From Corticium candelabrum (lineage: Eukaryota; Porifera; Homoscleromorpha; Homosclerophorida; Plakinidae): a stretch of DNA of 64,000 nucleotides. The position numbers and the translations under genes are program-made. Numbering within the stretch: position 1 is the stretch's first letter; each line of letters starts with the position of its first letter. The DNA lies in contig NC_085093.1 of the NCBI RefSeq assembly GCF_963422355.1, positions 2,912,003 through 2,976,002 of the forward strand, written 5' to 3'. The notes beneath the pieces are model-generated. The model was given only the letters and a program-made list of their open reading frames with translations. It ran no database searches and had not been told where the DNA came from. Shown here piece after piece: positions 10,434 to 22,171 of the stretch.

Positions 10434-12800
10434 CAAATCTCAAATTTCTCCTCCCCACGACCACGTTTCATGATAGGACCTACTTTAAAGAAATCGTTTC
10501 CGTGTCTGACTACACAGTCCGTCAGCCAAGGCTTGGTTTTGCGGGGGCCAGACTAGAATTTTTTTATATCCGGGAGCTTTCCGTCTTCCTAGGCGTGGTT
10601 GCGTTCGGAAATCTACTGGAACGAAGGACACTAGGACGAAGATCACTGTCTGTAGAAGATGTGCACGTAAAGGACAACATATTGGCTAAGTCTTATCCAA
10701 TAAAACTGACGATAGACTGGCGTATTTGCGACTAATCACGTGGTAGCGTCTCGCTAGTTTTTGAGCACACTGCCGTCTCTTTGCGTTTTTTCACCAACAA
10801 CCTAGTAAATTGTAAAGAGGGCATGTGATCGCGTTTTACTGCATTCTAAAATCTGGTTTGCATCTACAAACACGGGAGATTTCTGACCCCAAACTTGACG
10901 CACTGTGCAGTAATGGGAGTAAGGAATCGTCAAGTAGAAACCGCGGTTCTGCGCCTCAGCAGTCTTTCAAGGTGGGATATCGCTACTCTGTTGAGATTTC
11001 TTTGCGCTGAGTGCTGTTTTCAACGAGTTACAATATTCCTTTACTTCTTTGTAATATGAGTTTCTAATGTTTGCTTGTTCTGTTCTTCTGTAACTTTATC
11101 AAATTGATTTTCGAGTTTGCTGATAGTTGTAAGTGTTTTGATAATCTAATGAGTCATAAGTAGCCAAGGGGATTGATGTTGAAGAGATGTAGAGGCTGAA
11201 CTGCTTGTTCATGCATTTTAATACATACTCTACGTATGCATCTAATATGGGAAGAGAAAAAGTGGAGAAAGTGTTCATCCTGGAAGAGATTGCCAGTCTT
11301 GTGCTAGATGTGGCACCACTTCAGATATCCAGAAAATTGAAATCAAATCAACCCTTGTAGTCTTGCTTGTGTCACAAATGTGAACAATAAATCACTCAGT
11401 ATTAATTATTATCAAATATCACTATCATACGACCATAAATTCATTTACTAGAGGAATAATGAGTATGTACTACAAGTATATGCAAATGAGATCAATTTTC
11501 CAATAATTATAAGGCATGTAACTGCAGTTTATTATTAATAGATAGTTATTAAATTAATTGATTAGTTGATTAATTGTTGCATAGTCATTACCTGAATATA
11601 CTGTACTAGACATGTTCAATAGTCTAATTTGTTGCTGTGATACAGACCTGCGTTGTGTATTACATCAGACAATTCTTTTCAAGACATGTATAGATCAACA
11701 TTTAATTAGCCAAAAGCTAAACAGTAGAATACGCTAGCAAGTAGTTTGACAAGTTGTACAGTGTGTACAGTAGTCTTACATTCAGTCACTGCCGATTCTG
11801 GCGTGGCTTTGACATTAGCATCAGCGGGAATGCAAGGTGATTACAACAAGTGGCATTCGTAGATATATGAGCACACGGCCGTCTCAAAGAAGCTAGTTTT
11901 CTGACAACACCATACGATGATAGCACAGCTTCTAGTGAGAAAGGCGTCTAGTGGTGTGTCGACTCAACGGTGTTGTAGTGCGTAGTTGAGTTGCCACTTC
12001 CGGCTTAGCATGGCGTTCACCATGCAACTTTCCTCTCCCCAAACAAGGTCTCAAATCGCGCTGTTGACTCCGCAGGTGTTCGAACAACGAGCCCGTATGT
12101 CATACAATGTAGCACATGTCTTCCGGGACCGCCGATGAATCTTAATCTTATGTATTGCAATAAAATGCGTATTTCGTCGTGGCGGAGCACGTGGAGCTAT
12201 ATGCGGGGGTGCGGACCGGCGCGCTAGAAAATAAAAGCGAGGTCCTACGGGACGTTGGCTGATGGACTATACAGAGGAGTCTACTAGGAACTATTCGTGC
12301 AAGTGACCAAACGGCGAAGAAAATACTTCATCAAGTTCCGTAGCCCCATCCTTTTGTATTGTAGCTAGGGATTATGTTTACGTGACAACCAAGAAACACC
12401 TTCAGGAGGTGAATGCCGCTTACAGTCAACTATTCACACATCCCATACTACAATCAATCCTTTACTACACTGTGCTGCATCTAACACTGTTGATAGTCAA
12501 TGTTTGCTGATATCAATTTCTATGTGAGTAAATACCATACCACTGTCGTTACAACGGAACTGAGTGCATACCTAGACTGTACATTTCAATTGTCTTGATC
12601 ACGATCACAAAACGACGTCTACCTATACCAGGCCTATATACGTAATCTAAACTACTAGGAAGTTTGCATGTTTACTTCCATGACAGCTAGGGTTTCAACA
12701 AATACGTATTGTATAGCTAGGACTCGGCGTTTAAGTAGACGGTCTGAAAACTCCGTTGGACGTGTTACTTAAGAACGCGAGGCGCCTACGGATACCGTAC
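10431..12800. other. No gene recognised
   Basis: Frames up to 128 residues have no recognisable content. Between about 11040 and 11700 the DNA is AT-rich; between about 11950 and 12380 it is richer in GC and CpG and could hold an exon or promoter, but no start, splice pair or motif makes a case. Confidence 0.4.
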
Positions 12801-13268
12801 AACTAATTTATTAAACATTTAAGCGTATCACATACAAAAAAAGGAAATTACGTCTTGACGCGGCGGTAGGGTCTGGCTACGAGAGACTAAATTGCTTGCA
12901 TTTTCTATTTTTATGATATGAGTCGGAAAATGTCACAGAGACGTCTTTAGACATAACCTTTTGATGAAATAGAGCACAAGCCTATTATACATATTTAGTT
13001 GTACATCATCTTTGCCATATCCACTGCAAACGATACGAGTTACAAAACTGTAAATCCATTAATCAATAAAGTTATGTTTTATAAAATTTCATGCAGCAAT
13101 GTACTAGTAGCAAAGAATACATGTATGAAATCGATTGTTGCAAACTCACTTTTACAAAAACAAAAACTAAAAAATCAGCTGCCTTTAATTAACATAATCA
13201 CAATAACAATGACAACTACCAATGAAATCTATAACTGTTGCTTTAGCGTTGTACAGTGGCAGTTCATG
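12801..13268. other. TRAF-like 3' flank (duplicon edge)
   Basis: Homology to the flanks at 3100-3573, 18480-18855 and 39492-39926 begins near TTTATTAAACATTTAAGCG. No coding sequence. Confidence 0.75.
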
Positions 13269-14657
13269 CTAATTCTTCATATGAATAGTCAGTTTACAAA
13301 GAATAGAGTCGTCCTTAATGTAGTAACGAGACTCTAAACGTTTGTGAGAGACAAACCTTGGCTTACCCCCTCCCATGCCTCCGATTTCAAGATTCAATGC
13401 ACCCTTATAGGGAGGTGAAAACCGTTCAACAACATTCTCTCCTGCTAGTTGTTGATCAATAATTGCAAACTCAAACGAAAATGGGAAAGGCCAAACAAGC
13501 TTCTTATCAAACTCTCCATGACTTGGAATCAGATAAACGCCAACGTAGTTCTCAAAAGTATCGTCATCAATAACTTTAACTGGAAAGACTTCAAGATACA
13601 GATGATACCCAGGGTATACATAGAATGAACTGCTCTTAATCAAACTTTCACCTGGTTTCGTTAATTTTGCTCGTATGACTTTCTCAGACCAGTTCTCTAT
13701 TCTCCATTTGTGCACAAACTTGCTAGCAGTTAAAACAGGTGGAAGAGAATATTTCCTTCTGATCAATTCTTCACACAACTGTGATTCCACCTCTGACAGT
13801 CTACTTTCTGTGCATGCCGATTTCTGTTCAGTACTAGTAGTCTCCAATTTCTGTTCAGTTTTCTTTAAAGTCTGTTCAGTATTCTCCAACTTCTGTTCAG
13901 TTTTCTCCAACTTTAATTTGGTTGTTCTTAGTTCCTTGGCAATCAGACTAAGATGGTTAGCTGTGTTACTTTCAATGTGCATTAACAGTTCATGACGTTT
14001 TCCTTCAAACTGACACCCATTATCTCTAAAATCACAATCAAGAATACTGTTTGGACAATTTCCTTGACTGCCAGTGTGATCTTCCATCTGACCCCTTGCC
14101 AACATTTGCCCACACGAGTAGACGCAGCCAACAGGATACAGGAGACACGTCAGGTAATGAGCTGCAAGATCCATCCATTCCATTCTGGCACTGCAATAAT
14201 CACAACTAGTGGCTCTCCTTCCACACAGTCTTTCCTTGTGATTTTTCATTTCCTTTCTTATCACCATTTCTCCGCATTTGTTTGCACACGTTTCTTCAAC
14301 ATATTCACATTCCTTCTCATGAGTCTCTTTGTATCTCAACTCCCCAACCCATTCACAACCTTTCTCATGTCGATCACATTTGATCATCAAATTCAGTATC
14401 TCTCGTTTCAGCGCATTGTTGGAAAAAATCTCCAATTTCGTCAACCGCGACCTACACGAAGGGCAAGAAGTGTAACACTCGACCCGTGCAGGTACCGCTC
14501 CTTCTAGCGGCAAGTCTGCAAAACAATTTGCACAAAAGTGATGGCCACAATCTGTGAGTTTCGGTTCTCGTAAAACTAGAAAACAAATGGGGCACAAAAA
14601 CCTATCAGCGACAGTTTCAACAAACACAGCATCGAAGCCTCTCTCCTCAGCCGCCAT
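13269..14657 (-). CDS. TRAF-like RING/zf-TRAF/MATH protein 2
   Basis: Intronless, 462 residues, the shortest of the four paralogues because its heptad array has only about four units. RING ([17 protein letters not shown]), TRAF zinc fingers, coiled coil and MATH ([10 protein letters not shown] to TIHMKN) are all present without interruption, so it is likely functional. Near the C terminus it differs most from copy 1 (a Gly-rich IGGMGGGKPRF stretch). The 5' flank matches copies 3 and 4 up to 14822, where a Harbinger transposon begins in the place where copies 3 and 4 continue toward a BTB-Kelch start. Confidence 0.9.
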   Translation of the reverse strand: MAAEERGFDAVFVETVADRFLCPICFLVLREPKLTDCGHHFCANCFADLPLEGAVPARVECYTSCPSCRSRLTKLEIFSNNALKREILNLMIKCDRHEKGCEWVGELRYKETHEKECEYVEETCANKCGEMVIRKEMKNHKERLCGRRATSCDYCSARMEWMDLAAHYLTCLLYPVGCVYSCGQMLARGQMEDHTGSQGNCPNSILDCDFRDNGCQFEGKRHELLMHIESNTANHLSLIAKELRTTKLKLEKTEQKLENTEQTLKKTEQKLETTSTEQKSACTESRLSEVESQLCEELIRRKYSLPPVLTASKFVHKWRIENWSEKVIRAKLTKPGESLIKSSSFYVYPGYHLYLEVFPVKVIDDDTFENYVGVYLIPSHGEFDKKLVWPFPFSFEFAIIDQQLAGENVVERFSPPYKGALNLEIGGMGGGKPRFVSHKRLESRYYIKDDSILCKLTIHMKN

Positions 14658-15069
14658 GTTGCGCACAAGAACACGTGCTCATGAGTAAAACGTACGTAGA
14701 CAGATTGATGCACCACTTCCAGACTTAGTCCATACACGAGCTTGATCTCAATAATCTTATACGACTCGCGTACTGTAAACGTGCGGTATAACCAAGCTGC
14801 AAGCAAGACAAACCGAGAGACTTAAGCTGGATTTACAATATGCAAACGCTTGAGCGTCGCGTCGCGTCGCGTCGTACAAATTCAAATTGTAAATGGTCTA
14901 CGCGACGCGACGCTCGACAGACGCGACGCACGCGACGCGACGCATCCGAATAGAACCGAGTTCTATTTCAGCGTCGAACCGGAAGTCGGAGCACGTCGCG
15001 TCGGAAGTGGCAATTAAGATTTTATCCAATCACAGCCAAGTAGGAGTGCACGTGGTTGCTTCGTGAGCA

Positions 15070-16318
15070 ATGGCTACGAACATGTTGGACGTTGAGCGCT
15101 TGATAGAGAGTGTACGCAGCTGTCCTTGCCTGTGGAAGGTCAACTGCCAAGTATACAAGGACCTGCGTGCACGAGAAAACGCTTGGAAGTGGATTGCCAG
15201 CGAGTTGGGTGTCTCGGCAGAACTCTGCCAAAAGAAATGGAAGAGTCTCCGAGACAAGTACGTGAGGGAGGTTAAACTTCTTCAGAAGAAACGTTTGTCC
15301 GGGACCGGAGGTCCACCTCCAACGTCTTCGTGGGTTTTCTTCACCGTGATGACTTTTCTGGACATTTCCGTGAAGCACAGAACGTAATTACTAGTACACG
15401 TGTACCATTTATTCTTTGCTTTTTTTTGTCTGTTTTCGTGTCTCTGCCTGTCTGCTTTGATGTGGCTGCATGCCCGTCAGTGGATCTGTCTGTTGATCTG
15501 TTGGTCTGTCAGTCTGCTTGTCTGCTTTCATGATATCTGTGTCTGTTTCTTTACCTGCATGTCTAGCTATGGTTGCCCTTTGTTTGTACGCGCCGGTGTT
15601 TATACTGTTTCTGTGTCTTTTTACTGTACCTACTACTGTTTACGCTGCATTTGCTGTGGGTTTATGCATGCACTTCTTGCAAATCTCAGTATCTCTAGTA
15701 GTAACTCTATTGTATTGACAAACAGAACAGACAGCAATTTTTCATTGCTGGAAAGTCAACAGGAGAGTCAACAACAGGAAAGTCAACAACAGGAGAGTCA
15801 ACAACAGGAGAACCAGCCAGGAGAGAGCCAGCCAGCAGAGAGTGAACCCTATGACAGTGATGAGACAGTCGACAATCATGAAAGGTAAATGTGTGGACTT
15901 CGACTTGATATATTGCTTCCTTTCACAGGCTAATTTTTCCTACTGCAGCAATGAAGCACACAACAGCTCGGTCATTTGTCAGGTAGAGACTGGACCGCGT
16001 CAACTAAGCATCACTCCTGCCACCAAAAGAAAGAGACGTCGTAAGGGACCAGAAGACGAGCTAGAGACTTCAATTGTAGAAAGGCTAAACTCGTTAGACT
16101 CAAAGAGGGCTCATGTCGACTCCGATGAGGATGGTTTGTTCGGTAGGCAGATAGCTGCTACTCTACGGAGATTTCCCTATGAGAAGAAGGCGTTCGCAAA
16201 GCTCAGACTTCAACAAGTGATGTTAGAGGTAGAGCTTGGTGGGTCAGGAGATGGCTTTTCTCTGTTTAGAGAGAGCACCCATAGGTCACCAACCATGCTT
16301 GTGTGCATCACTGTGTAG
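15070..16318 (+). CDS. Harbinger MADF/BESS DNA-binding protein
   Basis: Three exons by phase-consistent GT-AG sites: 15070-15383, 15726-15884, 15949-16318, giving 280 residues. Exon 1 carries a MADF (Myb/SANT-like) domain: LIESVRSCPCLW, then ENAWKWIASELG and KKWKSLRDKYVRE. Exon 2 is Gln/Ser/Glu-rich low complexity. Exon 3 has a basic patch (KRKRRRK, likely nuclear signal) and a BESS-like end with DEDGLFGRQIAATLRRF and AKLRLQQVMLEVE. In this superfamily the partner protein brings the nuclease to nuclear DNA and the transposon ends. The internal introns are inferred; exon 1 otherwise ends at a stop two codons later. Confidence 0.85.
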
Positions 16319-16987
16319 TATCCTGTGATACGTGGCCAGCGACTACACTATGTGTGGTCTATAAACCGGCTTTTTTAAAAGCCACCAACTACATCAGAGA
16401 GAGAGAAACTGCAGACTGCTAGCTACATGACTGATTGACAAACTCATTAATCGACAACAACAGGTCAATAACTTTCAATTGTTATGTTTAACACATACGT
16501 ACTTTGGCACTGCCTGTGCCTACATACTCTTAATTAATATGCTCATTATATTATCTTGGGAAGTGCTATTCGTAGCCCATTTTCAGGTATGGTAAATATG
16601 GAGCATTAACTATTGTTGCCATATGGAGTCTGGGAAAATATACTATCAATCTAGAACAAATTGTTTAGATAGCTTACCAAAAAACAAGACTCAGTATACT
16701 ATATTAATTATAGAATATTCTAGACTAAACTGTTAGTCACGTGCTAGCTCCTACAGCTAGATAACCAGTGGATTATAACTAATTGTATGCAAGGAATTGA
16801 TTGTTGTAACTAATAATTGTAACTAGCAAGAAATTGATTATTGTAACTAATTGGTCAAATCAAAATTCAGGCTAGGTAATGATCTCTTTGATATTATTTT
16901 TGGCTTTTATAAAAGCCGGTGGTTACTCAATACAAGTCAAAAGACTGATTGAGTAGGTAAAGGTAATGACCAAGACTAATTTATTAG

Positions 16988-18268
16988 TTAATAGTCTTTG
17001 CGGTTGACATGGTGGTACTGCCAGGTGACCTCTCCTTCTGGTGTCATAAAATAGTCTCGGTACATGTCTCTCACTTCAGCTGCAGATCGACTGCTCCGAT
17101 TTCCTCCTATTTGTCCAATTCTGGACAACCCACCATCATCAACTTCATGCCTCCAATTTCCTCTCAGTAAGTGACCAGCACCATCTTCAGCATCAGTAAA
17201 GCCTGGGGGACAATACACCGAAGACTCATTGGTTCGTAGGTAGTTGTGAAGGGCAATAGCTGCTTTTGTAAATATGACAGCATTGTCTGGTGCTGCAATG
17301 ATGGGTCGCCTAAATATCCTCCAACGTGCAGCCAAAATTCCAAAAGTGTTTTCAATCACACGCCTAGCTCTGCTTAACCTGTAATTAAACACAGCCGTTC
17401 GTTCATCTAGGCCTCTACCTGGATACGGTCTCAACATGTTGGTACGTAAAGGGAATGCCTCATCACCAACAAACACGAATGGAGCCTCTGTGCTGGTTCC
17501 AGGCAATGGCCTACTTACTGGTAATGACAAGCTACCTAATTCAGTTGCTTGGCCAAATGCTGAATTTGAAAACACACCACCATCACTATGGCGACCTGAA
17601 TCTCCTACATCTACTAGAATAAATCTGTAGTGAGCATCACACACTGCCAATAGAACAATGGAATAAGTCCCCTTGTAGTTGTAGTATGTGGAACCTGATC
17701 TATCAGGAGCCTGAATTACCACATGTTTACCGTCTATTGCTCCAAGACAGTTTGGAAAATTCCAGAGTTGAGAAAATTGTGCACTGATACTCTTCCAGTC
17801 GTCTTCTGTAGCAGGGGCCATCACGTACTCTTCCATCAGAACGTTCCATATGACAATGCAAGCCTCCCTAACAATTTGGCATACTGTTGCCGCCCCAACA
17901 CGGAAACTGAAAAAAAGCGATATCTGCGAGTTTCCCGTTGCCAAATAGCGAAGGGTCAACGCCAGTCTCTCGCCAGGGGATATTGATGGTCGGACGACAC
18001 TGCTGTACCGACGACGAACCAACAAAGGCCCCACTTTTGCCAAAAGTTGGTCAAATGTAGCCTTCGACATCTTCAGATATCTAAAGTGGCTGTCAGAGTC
18101 GTGCAACCGCATCTCTTGGAGAAGTTGATGGTACTCTCCCTGCTCAGTGCGTCGTTGATGTATCTCACGAACCCAAACTTGACGTGGTCTTCTTTTTGCT
18201 TTTCTGCAGCGGTGGTGATGCAACAAGAGACACAACAGTAGCGTTTCCTCCTCTTCGTCCGTATCCAT
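16988..18268 (-). CDS. Harbinger transposase (HARBI1-like DDE nuclease)
   Basis: Uninterrupted 426 residues of the DDE_Tnp_4 family. The catalytic triad is visible: GAIDGKHV (first Asp), VGDSGRHSDGG (second Asp) and RARRVIENTFGILAARWRIF (Glu). An N-terminal helix-turn-helix-like region precedes it (ISPGERLALTLRYLATG). It cuts and pastes the element with 3 bp TTA duplications. The host gene HARBI1 is a domesticated relative, but the transposon context here rules out a host gene. No stop or frameshift is present. Confidence 0.93.
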   Translation of the reverse strand: MDTDEEEETLLLCLLLHHHRCRKAKRRPRQVWVREIHQRRTEQGEYHQLLQEMRLHDSDSHFRYLKMSKATFDQLLAKVGPLLVRRRYSSVVRPSISPGERLALTLRYLATGNSQISLFFSFRVGAATVCQIVREACIVIWNVLMEEYVMAPATEDDWKSISAQFSQLWNFPNCLGAIDGKHVVIQAPDRSGSTYYNYKGTYSIVLLAVCDAHYRFILVDVGDSGRHSDGGVFSNSAFGQATELGSLSLPVSRPLPGTSTEAPFVFVGDEAFPLRTNMLRPYPGRGLDERTAVFNYRLSRARRVIENTFGILAARWRIFRRPIIAAPDNAVIFTKAAIALHNYLRTNESSVYCPPGFTDAEDGAGHLLRGNWRHEVDDGGLSRIGQIGGNRSSRSAAEVRDMYRDYFMTPEGEVTWQYHHVNRKDY

Positions 18269-18479
18269 TCTAGAACACGAGGTAAAATGGGCGTAGCCGT
18301 ATTTTCGCGCGTGGTAATCTAGCGCGAGTGGTCATTCAGGAATACATGCACCGACATCTGTGACGCGCTAAAATTTACATTGTGAATGGTCGACGGGTGT
18401 GACGCGACGCGACGCGACGCCTGCCACTCCCACGCGACGCGACGCGACGCTCAAGCGTTTCCATATTGTAAATCCAGCT

Positions 18480-18855
18480 TTACATACAAAAAAGGAAAAA
18501 TTACGTCATGACGCGGAGGTAGGGTCTAGCTACGCGAGACAAAATTCCTTGCATTTTTTATTTTTATGATAGGAGTCAGAAAATGTCACAGAGACGTCTA
18601 TAAACATAAACATTTGATGAAATACTGCAAATGATAAGAGTCACAAAACTGTAGTCCATTAATCAATGAAGTTATGTTTCATAGAATTCCGAGCAGCAAT
18701 GTACAAGTAGCAAAAACTACATGTATGAAATAGATTGTTGCAAACTCACTTTTACAAAAACTAAAAATCAGCTGCCTTTAATTAACATAATCACAATTAC
18801 AATGACAACTATCAATGAAGTCTATAACTGTCGCGTTGTAGAGTGGCAGATCATG
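18480..18855. other. TRAF-like 3' flank
   Basis: Homologous to the 3' flanks of the other TRAF-like genes, starting at TTACATACAAAAA, exactly at the Harbinger boundary. No coding sequence. Confidence 0.75.
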
Positions 18856-20271
18856 CTAATTCTTCACATGAATAGTCAGTTTACAAAGAATAGAGTCGTC
18901 CTTAATGTAGTGACGAGACTCTAAACGTTTGTGAGAGACAACACTTGCATTACCCCATCCCTCGGTTCCGATTCCAATATTCAATGCATTCTTGTAGGGA
19001 GGTAAACACTGATGAACAACATTCACTCCTGTTAGTTGTTGATCAATAATTGCAAAATCAAATGAAAATGGAAAAGGCCAAACAAGCTTCTCATCAAAGT
19101 CTCCATGACTTGGATACAGATAAACACCAACGTAGTTCTCAAAAGTATTGTCATCAATAACATCAACTGGATAGACTCCAACGTACAGATGATACCCAGG
19201 GTATACATAGAATGAACTGGTCCTAAACACCTTTTCACCTGGTTTCTTTAATTTTGCTTGTATGACTTTCTCAGACCAGTTCTCTAGTCTCCATTTGTGC
19301 ACAAACTTGCTAGCAGTTGAAACAGGTGGAAGAGAATATTTCCTTCTGATCAATTCTTCACACAACTGTGATTCCACCTCTGACAGTCTACTCTCTGTGC
19401 CTGCCAATTTCTGTTCAGTACTAGTATTCTCCAACTTCTGTTCAGTTTTCTCCAACTTCTGTTCAGTTTTCTCCAACTTCTGTTCAGTTTTCTCCAACTT
19501 CTGTTCAGTATTCTCCAACTTTAATTTGGTTGTTCTTAGTTCCATGGCAATCAGACTAAGATGGTTAGCTGTGTTACTTTCAATGTGCATTAACAGTTCA
19601 TGACGTTTTCCTTCAAACTGACACCCATTATCTCTAAAATCACAACTAAGAATACTGTTTGGACAATTTCCTTGCCTGCCAGTGTGATCTTCCATCTGAC
19701 CCCTTGCCAATATTTGCCCACACGAGTAGATGCAGAAAACAGGATACAGAAGACATGTCAGGTGATGAGCTGCAAGATCCATCCATTCCATTGTGGCACT
19801 GCAATAATCACAACCAGTGGCTCTCCTTCCACACAGTCTTTCCTTGTGATTTTTCATTTCCTTTCGTATCACCATTTCCCCGCATTTGTTTGCACACGTT
19901 TCTTCAACATATTCACATTCCTTCTCATGACTTTCTCTGTATCTCAACTCCCCAACCCATTCACAACCTTTCTCATGTCGATCACATTTGATCATCAAAT
20001 CCAGTATCTCTCGTTTCAGCGCATTGTTGGAAAAAATCTCCGATTTCGTCAACCGCGTCCTACACGAAGGGCAAGAGATGTACGACTCGTCGCCTGGTGC
20101 AGGTACTTCTACCGGTGCGTTTGGCAAGTCTACAAAACAATTTGCACAAAAGTGATGGCCACACTCTGTGAGTTTCGGTTCTCGTAAAACTAGAAAGCAA
20201 ATGGGGCACAAAAACCTATTAGCGACAGTTTCAACAAACACAGCATCGAAGCCTCTCTCCTCAGCCGCCAT
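18856..20271 (-). CDS. TRAF-like RING/zf-TRAF/MATH protein 3
   Basis: Intronless, 471 residues: RING ([17 protein letters not shown] with a longer loop containing PGDESYISC as in copy 4), TRAF zinc fingers, about five heptads and a MATH domain beginning [11 protein letters not shown]. It is open throughout. It keeps the ancestral head-to-head arrangement with a BTB-Kelch gene whose start lies 232 bp away on the other strand, but that partner is a pseudogene. The 5' flank is nearly identical to copy 2. Confidence 0.9.
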   Translation of the reverse strand: MAAEERGFDAVFVETVANRFLCPICFLVLREPKLTECGHHFCANCFVDLPNAPVEVPAPGDESYISCPSCRTRLTKSEIFSNNALKREILDLMIKCDRHEKGCEWVGELRYRESHEKECEYVEETCANKCGEMVIRKEMKNHKERLCGRRATGCDYCSATMEWMDLAAHHLTCLLYPVFCIYSCGQILARGQMEDHTGRQGNCPNSILSCDFRDNGCQFEGKRHELLMHIESNTANHLSLIAMELRTTKLKLENTEQKLEKTEQKLEKTEQKLEKTEQKLENTSTEQKLAGTESRLSEVESQLCEELIRRKYSLPPVSTASKFVHKWRLENWSEKVIQAKLKKPGEKVFRTSSFYVYPGYHLYVGVYPVDVIDDNTFENYVGVYLYPSHGDFDEKLVWPFPFSFDFAIIDQQLTGVNVVHQCLPPYKNALNIGIGTEGWGNASVVSHKRLESRHYIKDDSILCKLTIHVKN

Positions 20272-20503
20272 GTTGCGCACAAGAACACGTGCTCATGAGT
20301 AAAACGTACGTAGACAGATTGATGCACCACTTCCAGACTTAGTCCATACACCAGCTCGATCTCAATAATCTTATACGAATAGCGTACTGCAAACGTGCGG
20401 TATAACCAAACTACGAGCAAGACAAACCGAGTGACTTACGCAGCCATTGCGGTTACACCAACATACGGGCTTTAAATTAACTCAAGCTCCCGGATGTACT
20501 GCA
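20272..20503. promoter_or_regulatory. Shared head-to-head promoter region, unit 3
   Basis: 232 bp separate the start codons of the TRAF-like gene (minus) and the BTB-Kelch pseudogene (plus). The sequence aligns with 41358-41613 in the intact unit, including GCGCACAAGAACACGTG next to the TRAF start. A bidirectional promoter is inferred from spacing only. Confidence 0.5.
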
Positions 20504-20958
20504 ATGGCAAGGGCATTCGACATCAATCGCTACAAACACAGCGTCAAGCTTCTCCATCTCATCAACGAATTCCGAAAGAACGGCCGACTCTGTGACGTCA
20601 TTCTCAAGGTCAGCACGATGGAAATCTCTACACACCGCGTCGTCCTCGCCACCAGCATTCCCTATTTCCGCGCCATGTTTACCACTAACATGGCAGAAGC
20701 CACGCAAGACGTCGTCACGATGAAAGACATCGACCCCGACGTCCTAGGCCGAATCGTGGAGTTTATATATACGGGACATCTGGACGTCACAGTCGACAAC
20801 GTCCAAGACGTTCTCGCCGCAGCCTCACTCATACAACTAGAATCAGCACAAGAAATATGTTGCGAATTTTTAAAAGAACATTTAGAGCCGGCCAACTGCC
20901 TAGGCATAAGAAATTTCGCGGAGGCGAATGGCTGCACGCAATTGACTGAAGCGGTTGA

Positions 20959-21361
20959 CACTAGCGGATCCAGACGGGGGCACTGGGGGCACGTGCCCCC
21001 CGTTTGAAAAAACTTTCTTTTAAGTTAACGGACCCATCAGACATTGGTTGGTACTCAGACGGCGACGTAGAATTTTCAAATCTGAGTCTACAGGATCCTA
21101 ACACTATAAATAGAATCATTTTGACATATTACCGTGCATCTACAAATACCTGCAAGTGCGCATGCTCTGTCTGTACACGTACACGTACAAGCAGGGAAAA
21201 GTTCGACACATGGCGTGTACCAAACGCAAACAGTTATCACTGACAGGATTTCTTTCTGAGTCGTCATCTCAAGAGCAGGCCACAAAGTACACTTTTTAGT
21301 GGACACGCCCACAAACTAGGTTTCTTTCCCCCCCGTCTATCAAATCCTGTATCCGCCACTG
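20959..21361. mobile_element. hAT deletion derivative in BTB-Kelch exon
   Basis: 403 bp with inverted ends (CACTAGCGGATCCAGACGGG; other strand CAGTGGCGGATACAGG), typical of hAT elements. Near 21209 a short frame MACTKRKQLSLTGFLSES resembles the N-terminal start of ZMYM/TTF-type hAT transposases, so it is an internally deleted copy. Flanks share TTGA. Comparison with 42069 shows the uninterrupted site. Confidence 0.8.
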
Positions 21362-21589
21362 ATTGATGTGTTTCCGCGCGAGAGATTCGTTGATGTCTAT
21401 TGTGGCGATGAGTTTCTCTCGCATCCGTGCGAGCACCTCATCTCGCTCATATCGAGCGACGAACTGAACGTTACGAGCGTGAAAGAAGTCTATCTAGCCG
21501 TGATACGCTGGGTAGGGAAGATTTGTTGACGCTGATTGTTGTCTGAGTGATGTGGTTAGGTGATCTAATGTGATCTAATGTAGTTGTGG

Positions 21590-21810
21590 TATATACTGTA
21601 ATGTGGTGTATACTGTTGTTTACTGTAGTTACTGTAATGTAGTGTAGTATACAGTAATGTGGTGTATTGTAGTGTAGTGTAGTATACAGTAACGTGGTGT
21701 ATTGTAGTGTACTGTAGTGTACTGTAGTATACTGTAATGTGGTGTATTGCAGTGTACTGTAGTATACAGTAATGTGGTGTATTGTAGTGTAATGTAATAA
21801 GTAGGCCGCT
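21590..21810. repeat. 35 bp tandem repeat in intron 1 of pseudogene
   Basis: About six imperfect units of the repeat expanded at 7812-9240, in the same position relative to exon 1. Confidence 0.9.
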
Positions 21811-22171
21811 TGGTAGGCAGCTATTGTAGGATGATTAGGACGAAGTAGGGCAACTGCTACAAACACTATTTGACGATTAGTCAGAGCAGCCATTGTGGAG
21901 TCAGAGAGAAGCACATTATTTTTGTCCTCAGGTTGTTGTGCTTGAGTTGGCTTCATTCCCCCTGTTTCCTGTCGAGGTTATTTCTATCTCATCCTCTATT
22001 GTTGTTACTGTGCATTGTGGTTGTGTAATGTTGTTGGATGTGATTGGTTGTTATTGGTTGTTATGGCGACTTGGGCACACTTCCTGCCTAATAGCCCCAT
22101 GTGTGTGTTTTTGCCTGATTGGAAGGGCCAAGCTGGAATAAGAGTGTGTGGAAGGAGGTTAGCAGGTGTGG

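Larger units (their letters stand above)
14825..18479. mobile_element. PIF/Harbinger DNA transposon, apparently complete
   Basis: 3655 bp bounded by TTA target duplications (14822-14824 and 18480-18482). Terminal inverted repeats of about 49 bp start AGCTGGATTTACAATATG and differ at one base; inside lie GCGTCGCGTC-type repeats at both ends. It encodes the two proteins expected of this superfamily, a DNA-binding MADF protein (plus) and a DDE nuclease (minus), pointing at each other. Both are open, so the copy looks young and may be active. Its two flanks come from different positions of the TRAF duplicon. Confidence 0.93.

Noticed and set aside
15022-15378. 118 residue minus-strand frame
   Set aside because: Antisense to the MADF exon of the Harbinger element.
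19600-20187. 195 residue plus-strand frame opposite TRAF-like copy 3, with counterparts opposite copies 1, 2 and 4
   Set aside because: Antisense shadows of conserved coding sequence; no domain, and lengths vary with the sense gene.
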